A DNA stretch of 64,000 nt from Novosphingobium endophyticum (GCF_014640675.1 NZ_BMHK01000019.1:1-64000), one strand, 5' to 3'. Counted from the stretch's first letter, positions 8,852 to 17,381 are shown. The notes: generated from the letters alone by a model not told the origin. Translations and numbers: made by a program.

Positions 8852-8866
8852 TTTTTCCGCATCCTG
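8852..8866 (-). repeat. IS5 right terminal inverted repeat
   Basis: Exact complement of the left end at 7522-7536. It is followed directly by the right CTAA duplication (8867-8870). Confidence 0.9.
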
Positions 8867-8870
8867 CTAA
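8867..8870 (+). repeat. IS target-site duplication, right copy (CTAA)
   Basis: Second copy of the duplicated CTAA. Joining 7521 to 8871 restores the pre-insertion sequence, in which the helicase frame runs on through AAA GGG AAG AAC GAT GGC TAA. Confidence 0.9.
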
Positions 8871-8882
8871 AAGGGAAGAACG

Positions 8883-9125
8883 ATGGCTAAAGTTAGGGAC
8901 ATTCTGATCGACGTGAGGATCGAGCAGGCGCAGCGCCAGCGCAAATGTCGAAGGAACAGCTCCCACGTCATCCCGAAGGGAGAGTGGTGTCTCGTTGTTC
9001 GAACCAACGCGACCAACGATGACTACAGCTACAGCCGAGACGCTGCGAAGCCCATGCTTGATGCGGCTTGGGCGAAGCTGAGGGCCATCTACGAAGGACT
9101 CGGACTGTCACCGCCTGAGAGCTAA
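8883..9125 (+). CDS. Small unknown protein, original second gene of the helicase operon
   Basis: 80-aa basic protein, not recognised. It contains RKCRRNSSHVIPKGEWCLVV, where Cys and His residues around a strand-turn could bind a metal, but the spacing matches no family I know. Its ATGGCTAA start overlaps the reconstructed helicase stop by 8 bp, so it was translationally coupled to the helicase before the IS landed between them. GGGAAGAAC upstream of the ATG serves as the ribosome site. Eleven nucleotides separate it from the next gene. Its place in the operon argues for a role tied to the helicase; nothing more can be said. Confidence 0.6.
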   Translation: MAKVRDILIDVRIEQAQRQRKCRRNSSHVIPKGEWCLVVRTNATNDDYSYSRDAAKPMLDAAWAKLRAIYEGLGLSPPES

Positions 9126-9136
9126 AGGACGATGGA

Positions 9137-9604
9137 ATGAGCGACGGATACAACTTTCAGCAGCTCAAGGCCGCGATTTTAGCGCTGAGCCGGGCCACCG
9201 ATTGGGAAGTGGCTAAAAAGGAGTGGCGCCTCGTCGAGATTTCCGAAGCCGACGAGCCCGAGACCTGTCTGTGTGGCCATTTCCCGATCATCGAGTTGTG
9301 CTCCATCTCCAATGCTACGACCGGGAAATCGGTGGACGTCGGCAACGTCTGCGTGAAGCGGTTCCTCGGTTTCCGCTCCGATTTGATTTTTCAATCGCTA
9401 AAGCGGGTTCGAGCCGACCTGGACAGGGCGATTGGTCCGGATGCAACCGCGTTCTTCCACGAACGCCAAGTGATCACCGATTGGGAATACCAGTTCCAGC
9501 AGAGCACATTGCGGAAGCGCAATCTGTCTGAGCGGCAGTTGGCGACCAGGCGCTCCATAAATCGGAAGGTAATCGCGGCAGTAAGACGTCGCGGTCTTTC
9601 ATAA
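9137..9604 (+). CDS. Unknown small protein with CxCGH zinc-site-like motif
   Basis: 155-aa protein, third gene of the helicase operon. Residues 44-75 carry CLCGHFPIIELCSISN, followed by a GNVCVKRFLG segment: four Cys and one His arranged like a treble-clef or zinc-ribbon site. The C-terminal half is helical and strongly basic (many Arg/Lys after residue 120), consistent with nucleic-acid binding. I do not recognise a named family, though I associate this CxCGHxPI...C...N pattern with accessory proteins in mobile or defence contexts. It follows the 80-aa gene by 11 nt. A regulator or nucleic-acid-binding partner of the helicase is the simplest guess. Confidence 0.6.
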   Translation: MSDGYNFQQLKAAILALSRATDWEVAKKEWRLVEISEADEPETCLCGHFPIIELCSISNATTGKSVDVGNVCVKRFLGFRSDLIFQSLKRVRADLDRAIGPDATAFFHERQVITDWEYQFQQSTLRKRNLSERQLATRRSINRKVIAAVRRRGLS

Positions 9605-10073
9605 CGGACTTCGCGAGCACAAAGATGCTCTACACTAAGGAATTTGGCGCGCTTTAAATTGCGCGAGCACAGGCGTCATAAAGGGCGAAATTTACGCGAA
9701 CGCTGGCCTCCGAACGCCCGCCTTGTCGATCTACTTATACAAAAAAGGAGCCGTTGCGGTCAGCCCAACGGCTTGAACATAGGAGAGAGGCCTTACGAGG
9801 CTGCGCGAATGCCCGGTTTCGGCGTAACCAGACGCTCCCAGTGGTCGCGGCGGACGGCAGCAACGTCCCCAAACTGGGTCCCTCGCCCAAACTCGCCCCT
9901 TGATGAACCAACGGCCGTTTTTAAGGAAAACGTCTGAGCGATCGAACGGCCGCTCTGTCGGCGGCAGCAGGCATGAACAATCATCAACGATTTGAGGCAC
10001 GTGCCGCTCTCCCTCCACTTGCGCCTTCGGACGACAACCTTCATGAAAAGCGCATTAGATCAGGGGGAAGTCT
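9605..10073. other. Intergenic gap at the right edge of the first defence island
   Basis: No convincing gene on either strand. An inverted repeat GCCGTTG (9750-9756) / CAACGGC (9766-9772) has AAAAAA (9741-9746) beside it, which on the minus strand would be a stem followed by a T run, i.e. a weak rho-independent terminator, though no minus-strand gene feeds it. The ribosome site of the next gene (GGGGGAAG) is just before 10074. Confidence 0.5.
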
Positions 10074-11471
10074 ATGCGGACGCTTTTGGTGGGTTTCATA
10101 GCGCTGGCCACGCCAGCCCCTCTGTTGGCGCAAGATGTTCTGCCCGGCGCAAGTGCGCAGGGGGATGTCTCGGTTACCATCTATAACAACGACGTGGCGC
10201 TGGTGCAGGATGTCAGGTCGCTGAATCTTGCGGAAGGACGTGTCCGCCAGAGCTTCCCGGACGTCAGCGCGCAGATCCAGCCTGAAACCGTCTCGCTTAC
10301 CGTGCCCGACGCCTCAGTCGTGGAACAGAACTTCGATTATGATCTGCTCTCGCCCTCGAGCCTGATGGAAAAGGCCGTGGGCGAAACCATCATGCTCGTG
10401 CGTACCAATCCCGCCACCGGCGCGGAAACCCGCGAGCGGGCGCGCGTGCTGGCGGTGAATGGCGGGGTCGTTCTGGAAATTGATGGTCATGTCGAGGTTC
10501 TGCGTGACGACGGTCTGCCGGTTCGGGCTGTGTTCGACCGGGTGCCGGAATCGCTGCGCGCTCGGCCCACGCTTTCGGTCACGCTCGCGAGCGCCCGGTC
10601 GGGTCCGCGGCCGGCGACGCTGTCCTATCTCAGCAGCGGGCTGGGTTGGAGCGCCGACTACGTAGCGCTGTTCGATGACAAGAGCGGGAAGATCGACGTG
10701 CAGGGATGGGTGACGTTGCGCAACACCAGCGGCACCACTTTTGCTAACGCCCGGACTCTTCTGGTGGCCGGCGACGTCGGCAGCACCGGCGACGGCAATC
10801 AGTACATGCCCCAGCCACGCCGCATCACGCGTATACAGCCGGGGACGGAGGGCTCCGATCGGGAACAACTGGGCGACTTCTATCTTTATCCGCTCGCCCA
10901 GCGGACAACGATCGCCGACAAGCAGACGAAGCAGGTGAGCTTTCTCGATGCGAAGGGGGTCACGGCAAGCTCAGGCTATCGCTTCGAGAATGCGTGGCGC
11001 GGCACCGCGAACGAAGCACGCAGCGCGCAGAGCGTGCTGCGTTTTGCCAATTCGGGTGCGGGCGGCCTGGGCGACGCGCTGCCGGCCGGAATCGTGCGTG
11101 TCTACATCCGCGACGCGCGCGGCCAACCCCAGTTCACGGGTGAGAACCGGATCGAGCATACGCCGCAGGGCTCCTCCATCGCACTGCCCACCGGCGATGC
11201 CTTCGACGTCAAAGTTCAGCCCACAGCTGTCTCCCGAACGCGCTTGGGTGACAGCCGCTGGCGTACCCAGATGCGTTACCGTCTCACCAATGCGCGGTCA
11301 CGGGCGGCGACGGTCGAGCTGGTCCAGAGCGGGCTGGCCTGGGCCGACACCCGGGTGGTTGAGGAAAGCCGCGCGAGCGAACGGCGCGATGCTGGCTCGG
11401 CAGTCTGGCAGGTGCCGGTGCCGGCAAACGGGGAAGCGGTGATCACTGCGACATTCGACACCCGCTACTAA
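10074..11471 (+). CDS. Secreted DUF4139-domain protein (first of a tandem pair)
   Basis: 465-aa protein with a signal peptide (residues 1-20, cleavage after PAPLLA). The mature part has the DUF4140/DUF4139 layout: an N-terminal strand-rich unit (VTIYNNDVALVQDVR), then YLSSGLGWSADYVALFD, DVQGWVTLRNTSGTTFANA and a C-terminal beta domain ending in VPANGEAVITATFDTRY. The biochemical role of DUF4139 proteins is not established; they are exported beta-rich proteins, often in tandem. The stop (TAA) and the start of the next gene overlap as TAATG, so the two form an operon and probably work together in the periplasm. The ATG at 10074 has GGGGGAAG upstream. Confidence 0.75.
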   Translation: MRTLLVGFIALATPAPLLAQDVLPGASAQGDVSVTIYNNDVALVQDVRSLNLAEGRVRQSFPDVSAQIQPETVSLTVPDASVVEQNFDYDLLSPSSLMEKAVGETIMLVRTNPATGAETRERARVLAVNGGVVLEIDGHVEVLRDDGLPVRAVFDRVPESLRARPTLSVTLASARSGPRPATLSYLSSGLGWSADYVALFDDKSGKIDVQGWVTLRNTSGTTFANARTLLVAGDVGSTGDGNQYMPQPRRITRIQPGTEGSDREQLGDFYLYPLAQRTTIADKQTKQVSFLDAKGVTASSGYRFENAWRGTANEARSAQSVLRFANSGAGGLGDALPAGIVRVYIRDARGQPQFTGENRIEHTPQGSSIALPTGDAFDVKVQPTAVSRTRLGDSRWRTQMRYRLTNARSRAATVELVQSGLAWADTRVVEESRASERRDAGSAVWQVPVPANGEAVITATFDTRY

Positions 11472-12985
11472 TGGCGCGCTGGCGGTCTCTGGCGGCCATG
11501 CTGTCGCTGCTGATTTCCGCTCCCCTTGCAGCGGCCGAACAACGGCCGGTTGTTTCCAAGGGCCCCGACCGGGTTTCCCTGACCGTCTATCGCGCGCCCA
11601 ACGGCCGCGGCGCGATCAACCTGCGCCATCTTGGCGGCTTCGCGATGGTGACGGAGACGCGCAAGGTTCGCTTGCGGCGCGGCCGCGTCGAGTTGCACTT
11701 CGAAGGCGTGGCCGAAGGCATTATCCCGGTAAGCGCCGTGATCGAAGGGTTGCCGGGAGGTACGATCGAGAAGAACCGCGATGCCCGCCTGCTGTCGCCC
11801 GCTTCGCTCATCGACGGCACGCTGGGTAGGCAGGTGACGGTAACCCGCACCGACCGCGCGACAGGGCGCAAGGTCAGCGAGGAGGCTACGATCGTTGCGG
11901 GGCCGCAGCCCGGGGTCGTTCTGCGCACGGCGACGGGAGTGGAGGCGCTACGCTGTTCGGGCCTTCCTGAGATGCTCCAGTTCGGCGGCGTTCCGCCCGG
12001 CCTCTCGAGTAAGCCGGTGCTGAGCGTGATTACCGACAGCCCGAGCGCGCGGACGGTGACGGTACGGCTTAGCTATCTCGCCTCGGACTTCGACTGGCGT
12101 GCAAGCTACGTGGCCACGCAGGCGCGGGACGGTCGCACGCTCGACCTTTTCGCTTGGTTGACGCTGGCAAACGGTAATACCCAATCGTTCGCGAATGCGG
12201 AGGTCAATGCTGTCGCCGGGAGGCTCAACCGCGTGATCGGCCCCGCGGTGCAAGCGGCTGCCTCGGCGCTGCGCCTTGTCTGCTATCCACTCGGCACGAC
12301 CACGTCCGATCTGCCCACCAGGGTGCGGCCCGAAATAGTGGTGACCGCATCGCGGGGCTTCATGCCGCCGCCGCCTCCAATGAACATCGTCTCGGCTGCT
12401 CCCCCCATGCCGATGGTTCCGGCACCGCCCGAGGATCTGGGCGACCTGAAACTTTACCGGGTGCCCGAGGCCGTCACCGTCAGCGCACTAGGGCAGAAGC
12501 AAGTGGCGCTGCTCGCACGTGCCGACGTGCCATTCGAGCGTCGCTACCGTCGTGCGGTATATGCAGGACAACAGCTTGATGCCGCCCCCACTGCGGTTGT
12601 CCTCGTGCTGCACAACAAGAGCGAGGATGGCCTGGGACTACCGCTCCCGGCCGGCAGTACCGCGCTCTACGCAGCGCGACGTGACGGCGGACGGCAACTT
12701 CTCGGCCGGGGCTCACTTCAGGACCGCGCAGAAGGTGAAACCTTCCGGATTGCGGCGGGCACCAGCACTCAGGTGAGCGTCACCCAAAAGACGACCGGCC
12801 CGCGGCAGGCACTCCTCAGCGTGACTAACGCCAATCGATTCCCCGTTCAGGTCGAGGTGCCCATTGGCAGCGCGGGCCAGAAAATCGAAGCAAAAGGCGA
12901 CGTACTTGCTGCCGTGGACGGTGTGATCACTTGGACGCAGACGCTGGCACCCGGCGGAAATGCCGAGCTGCGCTACAGCTTTTGA
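11471..12985 (+). CDS. Secreted DUF4139-domain protein (second of a tandem pair)
   Basis: 504-aa paralogue of the upstream protein, with its own signal peptide (about residues 1-22, SAPLAAAEQ). It keeps the DUF4139 signature YLASDFDWRASYVA and the ending WTQTLAPGGNAELRYSF. It differs by an insert at about residues 288-320: REIVVTASR-like text (PEIVVTASRGF) followed by a proline-rich linker (PPPPPMN, PPMPMVPAPP). That segment resembles a TonB box plus flexible linker, unusual in this family. It is coupled to the upstream gene through TAATG. Function unknown; periplasmic or outer-membrane-associated location is inferred. Confidence 0.7.
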   Translation: MARWRSLAAMLSLLISAPLAAAEQRPVVSKGPDRVSLTVYRAPNGRGAINLRHLGGFAMVTETRKVRLRRGRVELHFEGVAEGIIPVSAVIEGLPGGTIEKNRDARLLSPASLIDGTLGRQVTVTRTDRATGRKVSEEATIVAGPQPGVVLRTATGVEALRCSGLPEMLQFGGVPPGLSSKPVLSVITDSPSARTVTVRLSYLASDFDWRASYVATQARDGRTLDLFAWLTLANGNTQSFANAEVNAVAGRLNRVIGPAVQAAASALRLVCYPLGTTTSDLPTRVRPEIVVTASRGFMPPPPPMNIVSAAPPMPMVPAPPEDLGDLKLYRVPEAVTVSALGQKQVALLARADVPFERRYRRAVYAGQQLDAAPTAVVLVLHNKSEDGLGLPLPAGSTALYAARRDGGRQLLGRGSLQDRAEGETFRIAAGTSTQVSVTQKTTGPRQALLSVTNANRFPVQVEVPIGSAGQKIEAKGDVLAAVDGVITWTQTLAPGGNAELRYSF

Positions 12986-13232
12986 GATCGGCTCCGGAAG
13001 CAACAAGCCGATTGCCCAACTACAAACCGATGCCGGCGATAACGGTGCAAATTCGATAGTGAACAACCGGCAGCTTTTGACGGCGCCTCACGAGCCTGTG
13101 AACGACCGGATTGTTGGCGGTTTCGCTTGCTCGGGGGAATGGCAGCAGCCGACCAAAGCCGGTCGTGCCCTCTGCACCGGTCACCGTCCGGTCTTGCCGA
13201 AAGCGGTCAATCATCCTAGCGAACCAAAACGG

Positions 13233-14159
13233 TCAATTGCCTGTGACCGGAATTCCAACACGCTTTGATCTATTCCCGCAAGCCTCGATCACACATTTGC
13301 GTAGCCAGCGGTGCGCCGGATCGCCGTCCAGCCGCGGGTGCCAGAGTAGCGAGATGGTGAACTCGGGTACGGGTAGCGGGATCGGAAAGGTGAACATGCC
13401 TTCGCGTAGGGCAGAGGTGTGCAACTCGGGCACCGTTGCGATCAGATCCGATCCGCGCGCCAGAGCCAGCGCGGCAGAAAAGCCGTCCACTGTGGTCATC
13501 ACGTGGCGGGTCAGCCCAAGCGCTTCCATCAATTCGTTGATCCCAAGCAGATTGAGTCCGGGTCGCCAAGCGACCACGTGGTTCCAGGCGGCATAGTCTG
13601 CAGGCCCGACTTCGCCGCGCGCCAGCGGGTCGTCGCCGCGCACCGCACCAATGTAGCGATCGACGAACAAAGCCTGCGCCCGTACCTCCGGACCGGTGGT
13701 CCCTCCGATCACACCGGTCTCGAGATCCAGTGAACCGTCGCGAAGGCCTTCGCTGTCCTTATCGAGTTTGCGTACAAAGCGAAGCTGGACCCTCGGAGCT
13801 TCCTGCTGGACTCGCGCTATAAGCATCGGCCCAAACGTCTCGGCGATGCCGTCGCTGGTTCGCAGGACGAATGTTCGCTGGAGCGTCGCAAGCTCGAGCC
13901 GGTCGGCGGGACGCAGGAGTACATGCGCTTCCTCGACCAGATCATGCACCTTCTCCCGCATTTCGATTGCGCGCGATGTCGGCACAAGGCCGCGGCCGGC
14001 GCGAACCAGTAGCTGATCGCCGGTAACCGCACGAAGTCGTGCCAGTGCCCGGCTCATCGCGGAAGGGCTTAGCTGCAGCCGTTTGCCGGCGCGCACGACA
14101 CTGCCTTCGGTCAGCAGAACGTCGAGTGTGTGGAGCAGATTCAGATCGAGGGTTGCCAT
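13233..14159 (-). CDS. LysR-family transcriptional regulator
   Basis: 308-aa LysR regulator. The N-terminal winged HTH is clear (LNLLHTLDVLLTEGSVVRAG, then LSPSAMSRALARLR), followed by the linker helix and a periplasmic-binding-like effector domain to the end. The start at 14159 (MATLDLNLLH) is preferred to a longer form because the HTH normally begins within a few residues. It is divergent from a cupin gene and an MFS exporter gene across 133 bp, the usual LysR arrangement, so it probably controls that pair in answer to a small molecule. The effector is unknown. Confidence 0.85.
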   Translation of the reverse strand: MATLDLNLLHTLDVLLTEGSVVRAGKRLQLSPSAMSRALARLRAVTGDQLLVRAGRGLVPTSRAIEMREKVHDLVEEAHVLLRPADRLELATLQRTFVLRTSDGIAETFGPMLIARVQQEAPRVQLRFVRKLDKDSEGLRDGSLDLETGVIGGTTGPEVRAQALFVDRYIGAVRGDDPLARGEVGPADYAAWNHVVAWRPGLNLLGINELMEALGLTRHVMTTVDGFSAALALARGSDLIATVPELHTSALREGMFTFPIPLPVPEFTISLLWHPRLDGDPAHRWLRKCVIEACGNRSKRVGIPVTGN

Positions 14160-14292
14160 GCCGTGTTCTCCAGCGCGTCTGTCATCTATATAGAGCGTCA
14201 AGCGCAATGATAATGTGCAATCGGTGCGTCTTTCGCCCTATCTGCCAAGGGCAGTAGAAATCCGCGTCATCACGAGACGAGGATTTTGCAAC

Positions 14293-14832
14293 ATGATGGG
14301 AACGGCGCTGGACATGTTCGTCGCGGCAGTGCGTGGCGATTGGGGACCGATCACCAGCGAATTGGTGGCGAAATGCCGCGCGCATCTCGATGCGCTCACG
14401 GCCACGGAACCGACCGCGGAATGGCTCGCCAGCCTGCTCGCCGAGCGCCCGGCCACCCGTGAACTGCATCGCGAACCAGACAGTTTCATGCTGCTGGCGC
14501 ACGCCGAGCACATGGGTCTGTATCGGCCGCCGCACGATCATGGCAGGGCGTGGGTGGTCTATGCCGTGCAATCTGGCGCGCTGGAGATTGGCAGCTATGT
14601 TCGGGTGCCCAATGCGGGTGGTGACCGGCTGGTGCGGCGCGATACCGCCATCCTGCGGCCGGGCGAGGCACGCGCCTACCTACCGGGCGATATCCACGAT
14701 ACGCGTTGCCTGACAGAGGATGCTCTGGTTTTCCGCTTCACCGAACGCGATCTGCGACATGAAGATCAGATCGAGCGTAAGATCACCCGCTTTGTCGAGT
14801 GTGATGGCGCCTGGGTCGCGCCGCAGTCATGA
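14293..14832 (+). CDS. RmlC-like cupin protein (cysteine-dioxygenase-like)
   Basis: About 179-aa single-domain cupin. The first metal-binding motif appears as RPPHDHGRAWVVYAVQSG, with two His; the second as LPGDIHDTRC with one His, so a three-His iron centre is plausible. This spacing and the PPHDHG text resemble cysteine-dioxygenase-like cupins. ATG 14293 follows GACGAGGA; upstream in-frame codons lack a ribosome site. The stop overlaps the MFS start (ATGA, 14829-14832), so it is co-translated with the exporter. It may modify or sense the compound that the pump exports. The true substrate is not predictable. Confidence 0.65.
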   Translation: MMGTALDMFVAAVRGDWGPITSELVAKCRAHLDALTATEPTAEWLASLLAERPATRELHREPDSFMLLAHAEHMGLYRPPHDHGRAWVVYAVQSGALEIGSYVRVPNAGGDRLVRRDTAILRPGEARAYLPGDIHDTRCLTEDALVFRFTERDLRHEDQIERKITRFVECDGAWVAPQS

Positions 14833-16178
14833 ACATACAGACTCGGCAGTGCGCGAGTATCGCGGCGGTAATGGCGGCGATGGCGCTGGTCGTACTCGAC
14901 GCGGGGCTGGTCAATGTCGCACTGCCGGTGATGGCCGCATCGCTGCGCGTTACGCCCGCACAGGCAATCCTGACTGTCAGCGCCTATCAGACTGCGCTCG
15001 TCATAGGATTGCTGCCGAGTGCCCATGTCGCGGAGAAATTCGGGTACAAAAGGATGTTCTTGGCCGGTGTTAACCTGTTCAGCGCGGCTTCGATCCTGTG
15101 CGGCTTCGCACCTACGCTTGGCGTTCTGGTGGCCGCACGAATGCTGCAAGGGCTGGGCGGAGCGGCAATCATGGCTCTGGGGATAGCGCTGTTGCGCGTC
15201 GCACTTGGCAACGAACAGATCGGGCGAGCCATCGGCTGGAACGCGCTGAACGTCGCCATGTGTTCGGCCGCGGGGCCGATCGTTGGGGCCCTGATCCTGT
15301 CGATCGCACCTTGGCCCTGGTTATTCTTCACCAAGCTGCCGTTGATCGTCGTCGCGTTGACCACGTCTGTCGCGCTCCCCGAGGTTGCATCGAGCCGAAG
15401 CCGGATAGACCATGCCGGGATCACATTGCATGCCTCGATCGCAGGGCTGTTTCTCGCAGCAGCGGGGATAGCGCAAAGCGGATGGGCGGCGTTGGCCGCC
15501 AGCCTGGCAGTTGGTCTTGCTGTGTTGTTGATCCGGCGCGAGCGTGCGCGGGAAGCGCCGATCTGGCCGATTGACCTACTGGGCCAGCGCGCGTTTCGGG
15601 TCTCTGTGATGGCGTCGGTCTGCTGTTTCATCGCGCAATCGGCGGGCATGCTCGCATTTCCGCTCTATCTGCAGCTGGCGCTCGGCTATGGCCCGTTCGG
15701 TGCGAGTATCGTCATGATTTGCTGGCCATTGACCGTAGCCACGACCAGTTCGGTTGCCAACTGCCTTGCGGAGCAGCTTGGTTCGGCAAGGCTGTGCATT
15801 GCCGGCGGTTCGCTGCTCGGGCTGGGGCTGCTATTCTCGGCGCTATGGCCGGTCGGACAAAGTATCATTCCGCTCGCTATCGGCGCCGCGCTGAGCGGGC
15901 TGGGGTTTGGCCTGTTTCAAGTCCCCAACAATCGCACGATGTTCCTGAGCGCTCCGCCTGACCGGAGTGCAGCGGCGGGAGGAATGCAGGGCACTGCGCG
16001 CCTAATTGGGCAAACCACTGGCGCTCTTGCGATCGGACTGTTGCTGACCGGCGCCAGCGCCGCGGCCGCGCCGCGGCTGGGTCTCGCCCTGGGCGCCATC
16101 TTTGGCGTCATAGCTGCGCTGGTCAGTGCGATGGGGATCGCAGAGCACCATGAGCGGCCAGCCCAACCGCGAGGTTGA
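14829..16178 (+). CDS. MFS transporter, DHA2 drug-exporter type
   Basis: 449-aa membrane protein with 12-14 hydrophobic segments. It begins with the DHA2-like text LVVLDAGLVNVALPVMAASL, and has the loop 2-3 motif VAEKFGYKRMF and ARMLQGLGGAAIMAL near helix 4, all typical of EmrB/QacA-type proton-driven exporters. It overlaps the cupin gene by 4 bp and lies opposite a LysR regulator, so it is likely an inducible efflux pump for a small organic compound. Specificity is unknown. Confidence 0.8.
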   Translation: MNIQTRQCASIAAVMAAMALVVLDAGLVNVALPVMAASLRVTPAQAILTVSAYQTALVIGLLPSAHVAEKFGYKRMFLAGVNLFSAASILCGFAPTLGVLVAARMLQGLGGAAIMALGIALLRVALGNEQIGRAIGWNALNVAMCSAAGPIVGALILSIAPWPWLFFTKLPLIVVALTTSVALPEVASSRSRIDHAGITLHASIAGLFLAAAGIAQSGWAALAASLAVGLAVLLIRRERAREAPIWPIDLLGQRAFRVSVMASVCCFIAQSAGMLAFPLYLQLALGYGPFGASIVMICWPLTVATTSSVANCLAEQLGSARLCIAGGSLLGLGLLFSALWPVGQSIIPLAIGAALSGLGFGLFQVPNNRTMFLSAPPDRSAAAGGMQGTARLIGQTTGALAIGLLLTGASAAAAPRLGLALGAIFGVIAALVSAMGIAEHHERPAQPRG

Positions 16179-16508
16179 TCTCGGTTTTCGGGGGATCAGA
16201 CTGATTGCCGTAGTGAAGGACATTCGGTCGCAAGCCGTCGGTGAGACGTTTATCGACCGTCAAAAACCTGCAGCCCGCAACCGACCCAAGACCTGTCGTT
16301 CCACCGGTCGCCGGGGAATGGCAGGAAAGTCCCATTCCGGCCTATGGTACTGCCCGCATTTCGCGCCGCGCGGGGTCAGGCAACCGTGCCGAAAGAGTCA
16401 GTTTGCTCGCCTCCGCCAGCGTAGCGCGCAATCTGAGGCGAGGAGCATGTCGGCTGCCGAGCATCGAGGCGGTGCCGCTCAGACAGCGACAACCGCCGCC
16501 CGAATGAT
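16179..16508. other. Intergenic gap between convergent genes
   Basis: Open frames exist but have no recognisable protein features and lack ribosome sites. I see no gene, RNA or clear terminator. The segment around 16310-16345 (GGGGAATGGCAGGAAAGTCC) slightly resembles one near 13133 and may be a dispersed intergenic sequence. Confidence 0.4.
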
Positions 16509-17381
16509 TCAGGCCACGAGCTGTGTCGCACTGGCCTTAAGACGCTCGACAGCGCCTTTCACAGTCACTTCCCCAGGTTCGAAAAGGAAGGGCATGGCGT
16601 CCAGCAGACGCGGCGTCTCGAAAATGCGGTTTTCCGCAAGGAATGCGAGGGCCAGTTCCCGCGCACGGCCGTAAGACCAAGTGCCGGTGCCGGCGATCTC
16701 CCGGAAGAAAAACTCTTCGCGGATACCGCCGATCCATTCCCACGGATCTGCTGGAACGACTTTGCCGGCGCCAATATGCCAGAGTGGCCGGTAATCGCGG
16801 GAAAAAGCGACCATCTCTCCCTTGGCACGCTTCCAATAGCCATAGGGGAGCCAAAGGACACTGGGCGCGAAATCTTCGGTCGCACCGCGCGGATAGATCA
16901 CCTCCGACGAGGCGCAAGAACCGAAACCTGAATCGTAAAGCAGTTGGTCGTAGCCCTCCCTGCCCGGTTTAAGGTAGCCGACTTCCTTGCCGCGCAGCGC
17001 CTGAACCATGACAAGCGTACCGACCTTGCCTCTCGCCGCAGGCCCGAACAGACGCTCACGCCACAGCGAGGCGCGGAGTTGGAGGTTCTCTTCCAGGGTA
17101 AAAGTGAACAGCCTCGCCCTGGACAGGGCATATTGTGCCTCACCCAGCGAGACATCGAGAGCGTCGACCACCGACAGCACGAGCGCTTTGGCGCGATCAG
17201 GCGTGACAGGATCGTGGCTCGATGGTCCACCGCTGGATCTGTGAAGCTCGTGCCAATCCCGATAGCCTGCGGCCTTAGCTATGGCCTCTTGCGCCGCCGA
17301 CAAGCGCACATGGCCTGTACGGCGTGCAAGCAATTTCGCGGCACTGAGCGGCCGACTGCCATTGTTGAAATTTATACGCAT
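16509..17381 (-). CDS. Unknown protein with glyoxalase-related N-terminal segment
   Basis: 290-aa protein, not assigned. Residues 10-45 (AKLLARRTGHVRLSAAQEAI, then AGYRDWHEL) match the helical segment found at the N-terminus of proteins annotated as glyoxalase-related, common on plasmids of alphaproteobacteria. The rest has no glyoxalase metal motif that I can see and appears globular and mixed alpha/beta. It is a single gene, convergent with the MFS gene and divergent from the TPR gene. Start at ATG 17381. Likely accessory; function unknown. Confidence 0.55.
   Translation of the reverse strand: MRINFNNGSRPLSAAKLLARRTGHVRLSAAQEAIAKAAGYRDWHELHRSSGGPSSHDPVTPDRAKALVLSVVDALDVSLGEAQYALSRARLFTFTLEENLQLRASLWRERLFGPAARGKVGTLVMVQALRGKEVGYLKPGREGYDQLLYDSGFGSCASSEVIYPRGATEDFAPSVLWLPYGYWKRAKGEMVAFSRDYRPLWHIGAGKVVPADPWEWIGGIREEFFFREIAGTGTWSYGRARELALAFLAENRIFETPRLLDAMPFLFEPGEVTVKGAVERLKASATQLVA

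Larger units (their letters stand above)
7522..8866 (+). mobile_element. Intact IS5-family insertion sequence, 1345 bp
   Basis: The element is bounded by 15-bp perfect terminal inverted repeats (CAGGATGCGGAAAAA at 7522-7536, its complement at 8852-8866), with partial similarity extending inward to a TTCA on both ends. CTAA is duplicated outside both ends. It holds one intact DDE transposase gene. It lies in the same direction as the interrupted helicase operon and inserted six codons before the original helicase stop. Matching ends and an undamaged transposase suggest a fairly recent, possibly still active insertion. Confidence 0.92.

Noticed and set aside
9741..9772. Minus-strand terminator-like stem with T run
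   Set aside because: No minus-strand gene ends nearby, so it is noted only as an inverted repeat in the gap.
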